A stretch of 64,000 nucleotides of DNA, from contig NZ_FOQO01000001.1 in NCBI RefSeq assembly GCF_900113765.1, forward strand, positions 434,001 to 498,000. Direction: 5' to 3'. Shown piece after piece: positions 8,753 through 16,921 of the stretch. The position numbers and the translations under genes are program-made. Positions within the stretch are counted from its first letter, which is position 1, and every line of letters starts with the position of its first letter. The DNA is from Parapedobacter indicus. GTDB lineage: Bacteria > Bacteroidota > Bacteroidia > Sphingobacteriales > Sphingobacteriaceae. Below the pieces are notes generated by a model. That model had not been told where the DNA came from. It saw only the letters and a list, made by a program, of their open reading frames with translations, and did no database searches.

Positions 8753-10513
8753 ATGATCTTTCATAAAATCATGCGTCAGGGATATTTGCTTACAGGGATT
8801 TTTTCGTGCTTGCTTACAGCGGGATATGCGCAGGAACAGGAGCAAAAACAGGAACAGCCACAGGAACGGACGAACGAAAGACCTGCTACGATTGATTCCA
8901 TCGATGTGGTACGTGATTACCGACCTATTCTGGCAGATGCGGTGAAGATACGGCAGAGTCCGGACATGAGTAACAAACGGCAGTATCAGCCGGAATTGAC
9001 CTATAACATTCTGGACAAGAAACTTGATATTAATACCGGGACTAAACGGCTGACGATTCAAGAAATGCCGTTTACGCGTACGCAGACACCGTCCAATAAC
9101 TATGCGAAAATAGGAGCAGGAAATTTAGGGACCTTACTGGGTGAAGTTTATCTCAGTTCCGATTATTGGGTGGATACTCGGGTGGGTGGATATGTGAAGC
9201 ATCTGAATCAGCAGGGCGCGATCGAGGCCCAGAAGTTCTCTTCACAGCAGATCGGGGTATTTGGTCGCACGATACTGGGGCCGGTTACGCTGGATGGTGA
9301 GCTGGGGTACAATCGTTATGGGACAAGGTTTTATGGTTTAATGAATGACGCTGCGGGCAATAACCTGAATCTGGATCCCACCAAACAGACTTTTAATGAC
9401 ATTTATTTTACAGGCGAGTTAACCAGCAATTACGACGAGCAGGCTACGGATGCCTTCAGCTACTCGTTAAAGGCTGATGCGTATGGTTACAGCAATGCAC
9501 AGGCAACCAAGGAGAACTCATTCGCATTGGCCGGGTACGTAAATAAGCAAGTCGGCGTGTTTAATGTAGGCGCCAATATTTCCGGAGATTTCACTTCGGT
9601 AAAGGATGCAGCGTACAGCTTTGCCAATAATATAGCGAAAGTAAATCCGTATATCCGGTTTCAGGGACCGAATTACAACATTACGCTGGGTGCAAAATTC
9701 GTGGCCGAGTTCGGCGACTCGTCGCGTACCAATATCTTCCCCTCAGCAGAGATCGATTTTGCGTTGGTACCGCAGTTTGCCCATCTTTTCGGAGGAATCA
9801 ATGGCGATGTGAACCGAACTTCTGTAAAGGAACTGACCAAGGAAAATCCCTGGTTGGCAGCGCTGGGAACATCCAACTACATCCGGAATTCAGTAGACCG
9901 CATGTATATTTTCGGCGGTATCAAAGGGAATGCCGGCGCAACATTTGGGTACAAGGTGAAGGCATTTTATCGGCGTATTGAAAATATGCCATTTTACGCG
10001 ATTGCTCCCGACGCTCCATACGCATTTAACCTGATTTATGAAGATGGAGACAATGCGAGTACCATCGTCGGTTTGGAGGGTGAAATCAATGTTCGGGTTT
10101 CTGAGGTCGTAACGTTGGGCGGCAAACTTAATTTTAATGAATTTGACCTTCAGCAACAGGAGGAAGCGTGGTATACGCCCAAAATGAGATTGTCTGCCAA
10201 CGCCCGTTTCAATATTAGCGACAAATTGTATATTGACGGTGAGTTGCTGTTTCAGGGGCAGACCTACGGTTTGGTGCAAGATCCGACAATCGACCTGTCG
10301 AGCTACGCATTCACGGAGCTGAGCGAAAGTGGAGCACGCAAAACCACCGTTCCGTCTTTTGCCGACCTGAGTGCCGGCGCTGAGTACCGTGCTACCGATC
10401 GTATCGGTATCTATGTTCGTCTTAACAACATGCTGGGAACGAACTATGAGCGTTACCTATTTTACCCCCGGCTGGGATTGAATGTGATCGGTGGTGTTAA
10501 TTTTTCATTTTGA
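8753..10513 (+). CDS. Outer-membrane beta-barrel protein (TonB-dependent-receptor-like)
   Basis: This 586-residue protein has a signal peptide ending near residue 26 (TAGYAQ), a Gln/Glu-rich linker, the motif TIDSIDVVRDYRPILADAV, then many alternating amphipathic strands ending in ...GGVNFSF with a C-terminal aromatic residue, as expected for an outer-membrane barrel inserted by BAM. Near its C-terminus it has GAEYRATDRIGIYVRLNN, similar to TonB-dependent barrels, but there is no clear plug domain. It lies between TPR and ExbB/ExbD/TonB-like genes, so it is probably the outer-membrane end of that complex. The ligand is unknown. Confidence 0.8.
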   Translation: MIFHKIMRQGYLLTGIFSCLLTAGYAQEQEQKQEQPQERTNERPATIDSIDVVRDYRPILADAVKIRQSPDMSNKRQYQPELTYNILDKKLDINTGTKRLTIQEMPFTRTQTPSNNYAKIGAGNLGTLLGEVYLSSDYWVDTRVGGYVKHLNQQGAIEAQKFSSQQIGVFGRTILGPVTLDGELGYNRYGTRFYGLMNDAAGNNLNLDPTKQTFNDIYFTGELTSNYDEQATDAFSYSLKADAYGYSNAQATKENSFALAGYVNKQVGVFNVGANISGDFTSVKDAAYSFANNIAKVNPYIRFQGPNYNITLGAKFVAEFGDSSRTNIFPSAEIDFALVPQFAHLFGGINGDVNRTSVKELTKENPWLAALGTSNYIRNSVDRMYIFGGIKGNAGATFGYKVKAFYRRIENMPFYAIAPDAPYAFNLIYEDGDNASTIVGLEGEINVRVSEVVTLGGKLNFNEFDLQQQEEAWYTPKMRLSANARFNISDKLYIDGELLFQGQTYGLVQDPTIDLSSYAFTELSESGARKTTVPSFADLSAGAEYRATDRIGIYVRLNNMLGTNYERYLFYPRLGLNVIGGVNFSF

Positions 10514-10531
10514 ACGGGATGTATTACGCTT

Positions 10532-10562
10532 TTGAGCTGCAGCTTATGCAGGTTTCACTTTG
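10532..10562 (+). promoter_or_regulatory. Candidate promoter for the HU-SPOR gene
   Basis: TTG at 10532-10534 is followed after 20 bases by TCACTTTG at 10555-10562, one base off the Bacteroidota consensus TTG-N19-21-TAnnTTTG. It lies about 40 bases before the ATG at 10602 and would let the HU-SPOR/ExbB/ExbD genes be expressed apart from the upstream TPR and barrel genes. Confidence 0.45.
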
Positions 10563-10601
10563 AGAGGGCGATACAGAACGAAATGAGTTAAGGTATTAAC
10601 T

Positions 10602-11594
10602 ATGAATTTGGGTTTGTGCATAACGAATTTGTTGCGGCGGTACCCAGCGGTGGAGGTTCCGGGTATCGGCGTGTTTAAGATCACACGCATACCTGCATCA
10701 TACGATCGGGAACGTTCGGTAATTCTTCCACCTACGAGTCTTATTGAATTGGCAGAAGGGCATGTTAGCCCTCTTCCTATCGTGAATTACCTGCGGGCAC
10801 AACGCGGCGTGGATGAGGCTACTGCCATGCAAATGCTCGACAAGGCTGTGAGGGATTTGGTAGAGACGGTTACGGAGAAAGGCCGGGCTTTGCTAGATGG
10901 GGTAGGCTATTTGGTTGCCGACGGTGCATCGTTTGTATTCAAGCCCTTTGATAGCGGTGCAATGCAGGTTTCTCCGGTTGCCATACCGCCGGAAGTGGCA
11001 AAAGAAATAGTGCCTACACCGGAGCATGCTGCGGAATACGAAGCAGACGCTGCCATATCTCCACGCAGGAGTCATACTTCGCGGTGGATTGCAGTGACAG
11101 CATTGGTGTTATTGGTATCGGTAGCCGGCGCGATGTGGTATTATAAATCTGGATTGTTTGAAGGAGATAAGAGGGGCCAGCTTTTGGCACAAAAGAAGGA
11201 AGCAGGAGCCCCGGTGGACCAAGGTGAGCCATCCGAGGTAGTGCCCCCCCCTGCGGACACTGTCGCCGATTCTGTGATTAGTCAACTGTCGGCAAAGGTT
11301 GCAGATAGCGTGCCTAATGATACAGCGGCGCCTGTATCGAACCCACCCAAACCTGCTATAACCTATGAGATTATTGTCGGTTCGTTTGCAACGATGACAC
11401 AGGCCCGGAAGTATGTGGCTAAGATGAAAGCCAAGGGGTACGATTTGCGGGCATTGGATAGTCGTATGCCGGGCAACCGCAAGAAGATAAGCTGGGGGTC
11501 GTATGCGACGGAAGAAGAAGCCTATCGCGAGTTGGTTAGGGTGCAGAAGAATTTTGAGCCGGGCGCGTGGATTGCTAAGGTAGCCAACGATTAA
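10602..11594 (+). CDS. HU-domain and SPOR-domain membrane protein
   Basis: This 330-residue protein has an N-terminal region (about 1-125: NLLRRYPAVEVPGIGVF..., then LRAQRGVDEATAMQMLDKAVRDLVETV) like the prokaryotic CCDC81-type HU domains. A membrane helix follows at about 163-186 (WIAVTALVLLVSVAGAMWYY), then a Pro/Asp-rich linker, and a C-terminal SPOR domain at about 253-328 (TYEIIVGSFATMTQARKYVAKMKAKGYDL). SPOR domains bind glycan-stripped peptidoglycan at division sites. The topology would place the HU part in the cytoplasm and SPOR in the periplasm. It precedes the ExbB/ExbD/TonB-like genes, tying the motor to the cell wall. Whether the HU part binds DNA is unknown. Confidence 0.85.
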   Translation: MNLGLCITNLLRRYPAVEVPGIGVFKITRIPASYDRERSVILPPTSLIELAEGHVSPLPIVNYLRAQRGVDEATAMQMLDKAVRDLVETVTEKGRALLDGVGYLVADGASFVFKPFDSGAMQVSPVAIPPEVAKEIVPTPEHAAEYEADAAISPRRSHTSRWIAVTALVLLVSVAGAMWYYKSGLFEGDKRGQLLAQKKEAGAPVDQGEPSEVVPPPADTVADSVISQLSAKVADSVPNDTAAPVSNPPKPAITYEIIVGSFATMTQARKYVAKMKAKGYDLRALDSRMPGNRKKISWGSYATEEEAYRELVRVQKNFEPGAWIAKVAND

Positions 11595-11657
11595 AAAAAA
11601 GATATAGCATAGGAACAGATCGATAAAACAATAACAGGAAAACACATTACATTTATT

Positions 11658-12359
11658 ATGTCATTATTACAACAAGACACTATTTACCCGCTTGATTCGT
11701 TAGCGGGTGCGGCACAGCAGACTGTAGAACTGGCGAACGAGAAAATTAGCCTGATTGACCTGTTATTCAAAGCAGGGTGGATTATGATTCCTTTGGCATT
11801 GCTGCTCTTTGCTACACTGGTGATATTCGTTGAGCGATACCTGACCATCCGGAAAGCTTCCAAATATGATCCGAGTTTGATGTCGCACGTGAAACAGAGT
11901 GTGCTTTCGGGTAGATTGGATTCTGCCCTGTCAGTTTGTAGAGCGAGCAATAGTGCGTTGGGCCGGATGCTTGAAAAGGGATTGCTGCGGATCGGCCGGC
12001 CGATTAAGGATATTGAAGGTGCCATTGAAAATGTCGGAAAGCTGGAAGTTGCCCGACTGGAAAAGAACCTCAATCTGTTAAGTATCATATCCACCATTGC
12101 GCCGATGCTCGGTTTCATTGGAACCATCTTCGGAGTTATTATTATTTTCCGGGATGTGGAAGCCGCCGGCGGTATCGATATAGCCAGCGTCTCGGGAGGA
12201 TTGTATGTGAAAATGATCGCATCGGCAACGGGGCTTACCATTGGTATCCTGGCGTTTGCAGGGTATCACACACTGAATACGATGCTTGAGCGACTGATTC
12301 TTCGGATAGAAACCGATGCGATTGAATTTGTTGATTTATTGGATGAACCCGGTTCCTAA
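11658..12359 (+). CDS. MotA/TolQ/ExbB family proton channel subunit
   Basis: This 233-residue protein has the family's three membrane helices: about 33-56 (WIMIPLALLLFATLVIFVERY), about 137-163 (STIAPMLGFIGTIFGVIIIF) and about 178-205 (MIASATGLTIGILAFAGYH). The proline and threonine positions in the second and third helices are those that line the proton path. With the ExbD-like protein 14 bases downstream it should form a proton-driven motor in the inner membrane that energises the TonB-like protein. Sequence alone does not separate ExbB from TolQ; neighbours with SPOR and TPR domains would also fit a Tol-like role. Confidence 0.93.
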   Translation: MSLLQQDTIYPLDSLAGAAQQTVELANEKISLIDLLFKAGWIMIPLALLLFATLVIFVERYLTIRKASKYDPSLMSHVKQSVLSGRLDSALSVCRASNSALGRMLEKGLLRIGRPIKDIEGAIENVGKLEVARLEKNLNLLSIISTIAPMLGFIGTIFGVIIIFRDVEAAGGIDIASVSGGLYVKMIASATGLTIGILAFAGYHTLNTMLERLILRIETDAIEFVDLLDEPGS

Positions 12360-12373
12360 AATTTGCTGACGCG

Positions 12374-12781
12374 ATGAATTTAAAAGCGAGACGAAATCGA
12401 TCGGAAGTCCGAGTCTTTACAGATTCCCTGAATGACATCATGTTTTTCCTCATGCTGTTCTTCTTGTTGGCATCGGCTGTTTCCAATCCCCAGGTGGTGA
12501 AGCTGTTGTTACCCCGTTCAAGTGCAGGAGAACAGTCTGTGGCGAAGAAAACGGTGACTGTGTCTGTTACCCAGGATCTGAAATATTACCTAGACAAGCA
12601 GGAAGTTCCTTACGAAAATCTGCTGAATGCCATTCAGGCTTATGTGCAACCGGGAGAAGAGCTGACGATTATGTTGTATGCAGATAGCACCGTGCCTATT
12701 CAGAATGTGATTTCGGTAATGGACGTAGCTAACAAACTTAAAATTAGGTTGGTTTTAGCTACAGAACCGATGAAAGAATAG
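12374..12781 (+). CDS. ExbD/TolR family motor protein
   Basis: This 135-residue single-pass protein begins with a short positively charged cytoplasmic part and the helix TDSLNDIMFFLMLFFLLAS (about 17-35). That helix contains the conserved Asp (LND) that carries protons in ExbD/TolR. The rest is the small periplasmic domain (VTVSVTQDLKYYLDKQEVPYENL). It is 14 bases after the ExbB-like gene and certainly co-transcribed. It functions as the rotor or stator partner of the channel. Confidence 0.93.
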   Translation: MNLKARRNRSEVRVFTDSLNDIMFFLMLFFLLASAVSNPQVVKLLLPRSSAGEQSVAKKTVTVSVTQDLKYYLDKQEVPYENLLNAIQAYVQPGEELTIMLYADSTVPIQNVISVMDVANKLKIRLVLATEPMKE

Positions 12782-12785
12782 CTAC

Positions 12786-12816
12786 TTGCGTATATCGCGC
12801 AGGTTAATTAAGTTTG
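12786..12816 (+). promoter_or_regulatory. Promoter before the TonB-like gene
   Basis: TTG at 12786-12788 and TAAGTTTG at 12809-12816 are separated by exactly 20 bases, a full match to TTG-N19-21-TAnnTTTG. It is about 60 bases before the TonB-like gene, so that gene and folC can be transcribed independently of exbB/exbD. Confidence 0.65.
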
Positions 12817-12877
12817 TTTATGGAATTGGCAGGTTGAATGCATCCTAGGTTTAACAGGCAAATGTAGTATTGATACG

Positions 12878-13699
12878 ATGAGTTATTATCGGATACAGGA
12901 AGACAACAATTTCCCCAAGGCGCTGTGGATATCCTCGGGGATCATGGGGGGGCTGTTGCTTCTCAGTTTTATTATCATGATCGGATCGGCTTTTCCGGAG
13001 ATTGGGACGGGCGGCATCATTGTCAATTATGGTACTTCCGATGTGGGGATGGGGGATGACTATATGACCGTGGATGAAGCATCGACGGATCCCAATGCCA
13101 ACAATGTACGGCCTGATAAGATTGATCCGCAACAAGAAACGCAGGAAACTCCATCGCAACAGGTTACGGAGCGAAGTGTCGCTACACAAGATCTGGAAGA
13201 CGCACCAGCAGTAGTGGCTAATGAACCGAAGAAGGCCAACGCTGAAGAGGCAACGGTGGAAAAGAAGGATAGCAAGCCCGCGGTGAATCCGAATGCGCTG
13301 TATTCCGGAAAGCGTAACAATTCCTCGGGCCGTGGCGACGGTACCGGCACGGAAGGTGGCAACCAAGGCAGCAATCAGGGTGATCCACTTTCTTCCGACT
13401 ATGGCGAAGGAGGATCAGGGGATGGTGATGTTGGACTTTCCATCCAAAATCGCGGTTGGGCGGTGCCACCCGATATTGAGGATAAGGGACAGCAGGCTGG
13501 TGTGGTAATGGTAGAGGTACGTGTTGCCCGCGATGGCCGGATTACCTTTGCGCGGGTCAGCTTACGCGGAACAACGTTGACGGATAAGGCGCTGTGGGAT
13601 AAATGTGAACGCGCAGTACGGTCTGCCCGGTTTAACGAGATTGAGCGAGCACCAAGGGAGCAACGTGGACTGATTCCCTTTCGATTCAAACTGAAATAA
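12878..13699 (+). CDS. TonB-like energy transducer
   Basis: This 273-residue protein has an N-terminal membrane helix (about 16-40, WISSGIMGGLLLLSFIIMIG). A long periplasmic linker rich in Pro, Gln, Asn and Gly follows (including GKRNNSSGRGDGTGTEGGNQ), then a C-terminal TonB-like domain (about 190-273) with WAVPPDIEDKGQQAGVVMVEVRV and GLIPFRFKL. It should transmit the force of the ExbB/ExbD motor to outer-membrane partners, plausibly the barrel at 8753. The glycine-rich linker differs from the proline-rich linker of classical TonB and also fits TolA-like proteins. Confidence 0.85.
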   Translation: MSYYRIQEDNNFPKALWISSGIMGGLLLLSFIIMIGSAFPEIGTGGIIVNYGTSDVGMGDDYMTVDEASTDPNANNVRPDKIDPQQETQETPSQQVTERSVATQDLEDAPAVVANEPKKANAEEATVEKKDSKPAVNPNALYSGKRNNSSGRGDGTGTEGGNQGSNQGDPLSSDYGEGGSGDGDVGLSIQNRGWAVPPDIEDKGQQAGVVMVEVRVARDGRITFARVSLRGTTLTDKALWDKCERAVRSARFNEIERAPREQRGLIPFRFKLK

Positions 13700-13723
13700 G
13701 ACGATCCGTTTGTTTAGTCGACC

Positions 13724-15031
13724 ATGAACTACGAGGAAGCTGTCGATTACCTCTATGCGCGGTTGCCCATGTTCACGCGCGATGGAGTATCTGCGTTTAA
13801 GAAGGACCTGACCAACACATGGCAACTGTGCGAAGCACTTAACAACCCCCAGGAGCGGTTCCGTTCCCTACACATTGCGGGTACAAATGGTAAAGGTTCG
13901 ACGTCTCACATGCTAGCGGCTATCCTACAGGCTGCGGGATACCGGACCGGATTGTACACTTCGCCCCATCTGCTGGATTTCCGGGAGCGGATCCGTATCG
14001 ACGGGGCCTTGGTTTCCAAGCAATCCGTAACCGATTTTATCAATCAGCACCGTCCATTGATCGAGTCGATTCAACCGTCTTTTTTCGAGGTAACCGTGGC
14101 AATGGCATTTGATTATTTTGCCCGCGAGAAGGTAGATATAGCCGTTATAGAAACCGGATTGGGCGGCAGGCTCGATTCAACCAATGTCATCAATCCGCTG
14201 CTATCTATCATTACCAATATTGGGTATGATCATACCAATATGCTGGGCAATACGCTACAGGAGATTGCGGGTGAAAAAGCAGGTATCATCAAGTCTGGGG
14301 TTCCTGTCGTGGTGGGTGAATGGCAGCCGGAAGTTTCAGGCACTTTTGAGCGGATAGCGAGTGAGAAGAAGAGTCCTCTGGTTTACGCTTCGTTGGAATG
14401 GAGGGTAAGGCCTACGCAAAATGGCCAAGCCTATCAATACCTGGAAGCAATTCATCGAGGTGAACCCAATGGGAGCTGCTATGCGCTGGACCTGAAGGGA
14501 AGATATCAAGCGAAAAACCTACCAGCCGTACTGATGGCGGTGGAGATATTACGATCAAAGGGCTTTTCCATCGAAGAGGTGCAAGTCAAACAGGCGCTGA
14601 AGCAGGTACAGCGGGTTACCGGTTTGATGGGAAGGTGGCAGACACTAGCCAGTGCTCCGTTGATTATCTGTGATACGGGACATAATGTGGATGGATGGCA
14701 TGAAGTATTGGCGAATATCGCTGTAACTCCTCACAGCAGGCTTCACATGGTATTAGGAGTAATGCGGGATAAAGATTTGGATAAGATGTTACCATTGCTA
14801 CCTGAAGATGCCCGCTATTATTTTTGTGAAGTGGCGATGCCCCGGGCACTGCCTGCTGCGGAGCTGCTTGCTGCTGCGGCGATGCATGGCCTGGATGGGG
14901 AGGCGCGGAGTAGCGTAGCGGACGCCCTGCAAGCTGCACAACAACATGCGGCCGAGGATGACCTCATTTTTATAGGCGGGAGCACCTTTATCGTGGCTGA
15001 TGCCTTATTGGCGCTGGGCTTTAAATCGTGA
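13724..15031 (+). CDS. folC: Folylpolyglutamate synthase / dihydrofolate synthase
   Basis: This 435-residue Mur-ligase-type enzyme adds glutamate to folates. The ATP loop GTNGKGSTSHML is at about residues 48-59, followed by FRERIRIDG, IETGLGGRLDSTN (about 142-154) and the metal-binding IGYDHTNMLG. Length and motifs are normal. It is 24 bases after the TonB-like gene and shares its transcript. It ends 10 bases before the convergent asparaginase gene, with no clear terminator between them. Whether it has both activities cannot be told from sequence. Confidence 0.95.
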   Translation: MNYEEAVDYLYARLPMFTRDGVSAFKKDLTNTWQLCEALNNPQERFRSLHIAGTNGKGSTSHMLAAILQAAGYRTGLYTSPHLLDFRERIRIDGALVSKQSVTDFINQHRPLIESIQPSFFEVTVAMAFDYFAREKVDIAVIETGLGGRLDSTNVINPLLSIITNIGYDHTNMLGNTLQEIAGEKAGIIKSGVPVVVGEWQPEVSGTFERIASEKKSPLVYASLEWRVRPTQNGQAYQYLEAIHRGEPNGSCYALDLKGRYQAKNLPAVLMAVEILRSKGFSIEEVQVKQALKQVQRVTGLMGRWQTLASAPLIICDTGHNVDGWHEVLANIAVTPHSRLHMVLGVMRDKDLDKMLPLLPEDARYYFCEVAMPRALPAAELLAAAAMHGLDGEARSSVADALQAAQQHAAEDDLIFIGGSTFIVADALLALGFKS

Positions 15032-15041
15032 TAGGCTCCGC

Positions 15042-16058
15042 TCAGCGAGTCAGTTCTCCGCGGATATTCTGTTCCGCCCAATAGGCGACTTCATCTTGTT
15101 GCGAAAATTCTCCCTGTAAATACATGAGTTTCGTGACGGCAGCCTCAAACGTCATGTCGTACCCGCTGAGCACACCCATTTCTTTGAGGTATCTACTGGT
15201 TTCATACCGCCCCAGTTCAACGCTCCCTACCTTACATTGGGAGATGTCAAGGATGTTTTTTCCGTTGCGGATGGCTTCCTGTATCAGGCCCAGGAACCAA
15301 GGGGCTGTGGTGGTATTGCCCGAGCCGAAGGTTTCCATGATAACCGAGCGCGCCTCGGACTCCAGCACCGCCCGGACAACCTGTGGGCTGATGCCGGGGT
15401 ATAGTTTGAGTACGGAAACGGAATTGTCTAGTTTCGTATGTAAGATGAACGCTTTGTCGCTGTTATCGAGCAGCGCATCCTTGTTGTATTTGAGGTATAC
15501 GCCGGCTTCGACCAGCACGGGGTAGTTGGGCGATCGAAAGGCTTCAAACTTCGCGGAATTGTATTTAAATGACCGGTTTCCACGGAACAGTTTATTATCG
15601 AAAAAGATGCATACTTCATGAAGTAGGGACTTTCCTTTTTTCTTCGCCGAGGCAAGCTCGAGCGCCGTAATCAGGTTTTCCCTAGCATCGGTACGAATTT
15701 CGCCGATGGGAAGCTGCGAACCGGAGAGGATCACCGGCTTTTGCAGTCCTTCGAGCATAAAACTCAATGCCGAGGCAGAGAATGCCATGGTATCGGATCC
15801 ATGGAGAATGACAAAGCCATCGTATGCATCGTAGTTTTCTTTGATGATGTTGGCCATTTCGACCCATATGGCAGGCTGCATATTGGACGAGTCGATGATC
15901 GGTGTGAATGAATGTACACTGAGGTTATAATTCAGCCGTGCCAGTTCGGGAATATTTTTCGCGATGAGGTCAAAATCAAAGGGTACGAACGTGCCGTTGT
16001 GTTCGTCTTTGACCATGCCAATGGTTCCCCCTGTGTAAATTACGAAGACGTTATTCAT
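15042..16058 (-). CDS. ansA: Type I (cytoplasmic) L-asparaginase
   Basis: This 338-residue enzyme hydrolyses asparagine to aspartate and ammonia. It has YTGGTIGM at residues 8-15 with the nucleophilic Thr and the second catalytic motif LHGSDTMAFSASALSFML near residue 84. It lacks a signal peptide, matching the low-affinity cytoplasmic type. It overlaps the upstream tatD-like gene by four bases (ATGA), so the pair is translationally coupled and driven by the promoter before that gene. Confidence 0.95.
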   Translation of the reverse strand: MNNVFVIYTGGTIGMVKDEHNGTFVPFDFDLIAKNIPELARLNYNLSVHSFTPIIDSSNMQPAIWVEMANIIKENYDAYDGFVILHGSDTMAFSASALSFMLEGLQKPVILSGSQLPIGEIRTDARENLITALELASAKKKGKSLLHEVCIFFDNKLFRGNRSFKYNSAKFEAFRSPNYPVLVEAGVYLKYNKDALLDNSDKAFILHTKLDNSVSVLKLYPGISPQVVRAVLESEARSVIMETFGSGNTTTAPWFLGLIQEAIRNGKNILDISQCKVGSVELGRYETSRYLKEMGVLSGYDMTFEAAVTKLMYLQGEFSQQDEVAYWAEQNIRGELTR

Positions 16059-16825
16059 TTAATTCGAAATATCTGCCGGGCGTTTTCTGTCGTGGCTGCA
16101 GCGACGGTTTCCAGGGAAATCCCGTGTAAATCTGCGATTTTTTGTGCGATATGCAGTAGGTAACTGCTTTCGTTCTTTTTGCCGCGGTAGGGCATCGGTG
16201 CCAGATAGGGTGCATCAGTTTCCAACACGACATGTCGGAGATCAAGTGCGGCAACCACCGCATCAAGTCCGGCATTTTTATAAGTAACCACTCCGCCGAT
16301 TCCCAGGTTCAGCCCCAGGTCAATTGTGCGTTTAGCCTGTTGGCTGTTGCCGGTAAAACAATGTAAAACGCCTCTAAGGCGACCGTCCTGCACTTCGTCG
16401 AGCAGTTCAAAAAGTTCGTCGAATGCATTCCGGCAATGGATGGACACGGGTAGGTCCAATACTTTGGCCCACATAGTCTGTATGCGGAACGCCTCTTGTT
16501 GAAGGGGCAGCGTCGTTTTGTCCCAATAGAGATCAATGCCGATTTCACCGATGCCATACACCTTATTCTCAGCGATTGTTTTTTCTATCACCGCTAACTC
16601 GTCCTTATAATTGGCTTTTACTTCACAGGGATGTAACCCCATCATGGCATAGCAGTGACCGGGAAAGGAGGCGACTGTGCCGAGTACTTTGGGAATAGAT
16701 TCCCTATCGACATTTGGAAGAAGCAACTGCTGTACGCCATTGGTAAAACAACGTTGCATTTGGAGATCCAATTCCGGTGTACCAAACAAATAGTACAGGT
16801 GTGTATGCGTATCGGTTAATGTCAT
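16055..16825 (-). CDS. TatD family metal-dependent hydrolase (DNase)
   Basis: This TIM-barrel hydrolase of about 257 residues has the metal motif TDTHTHLYY at its N-terminus, GEIGIDLYWDKT, then SIHCRNAFDELFELL, VLHCFTGNSQQA, and the terminal VLETDAPYLAPMPYRGKKNESSY region (quoted in parts). TatD enzymes are 3'-5' exonucleases involved in DNA repair and RNA turnover. I prefer the ATG at 16825 because a full-match promoter box overlaps the longer start at 16849, which would fall before transcription begins. It is the first gene of a two-gene operon with asparaginase. Confidence 0.92.
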   Translation of the reverse strand: MTLTDTHTHLYYLFGTPELDLQMQRCFTNGVQQLLLPNVDRESIPKVLGTVASFPGHCYAMMGLHPCEVKANYKDELAVIEKTIAENKVYGIGEIGIDLYWDKTTLPLQQEAFRIQTMWAKVLDLPVSIHCRNAFDELFELLDEVQDGRLRGVLHCFTGNSQQAKRTIDLGLNLGIGGVVTYKNAGLDAVVAALDLRHVVLETDAPYLAPMPYRGKKNESSYLLHIAQKIADLHGISLETVAAATTENARQIFRIK

Positions 16826-16846
16826 CATCGTTTCGTGGGCCGTGTG

Positions 16847-16877
16847 CAAACTTAGGGAACTCGTGTTTGAAATCCAA
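16847..16877 (-). promoter_or_regulatory. Promoter for tatD-asparaginase
   Basis: On the minus strand TTG (complement of 16875-16877) and TAAGTTTG (complement of 16847-16854) are separated by 20 bases, a perfect match to the Bacteroidota consensus. Transcription would start near 16840, leaving a leader of only about 12-15 bases before the tatD start codon at 16825. Confidence 0.65.
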
Positions 16878-16879
16878 CT

Positions 16880-16911
16880 AAAACAAGAACGCCTTCCGTT
16901 GGGGAAGGCGT
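16880..16911 (-). terminator. Rho-independent terminator after the FKBP gene
   Basis: On the minus strand a perfect 9-bp stem (ACGCCTTCC with GGAAGGCGT, loop of five bases, 16889-16911) is followed by a T-rich run (complement of 16880-16888). It lies 10 bases after the FKBP stop codon and before the tatD promoter, so it separates the two minus-strand operons. Confidence 0.8.
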
Positions 16912-16921
16912 CCGATTACGA

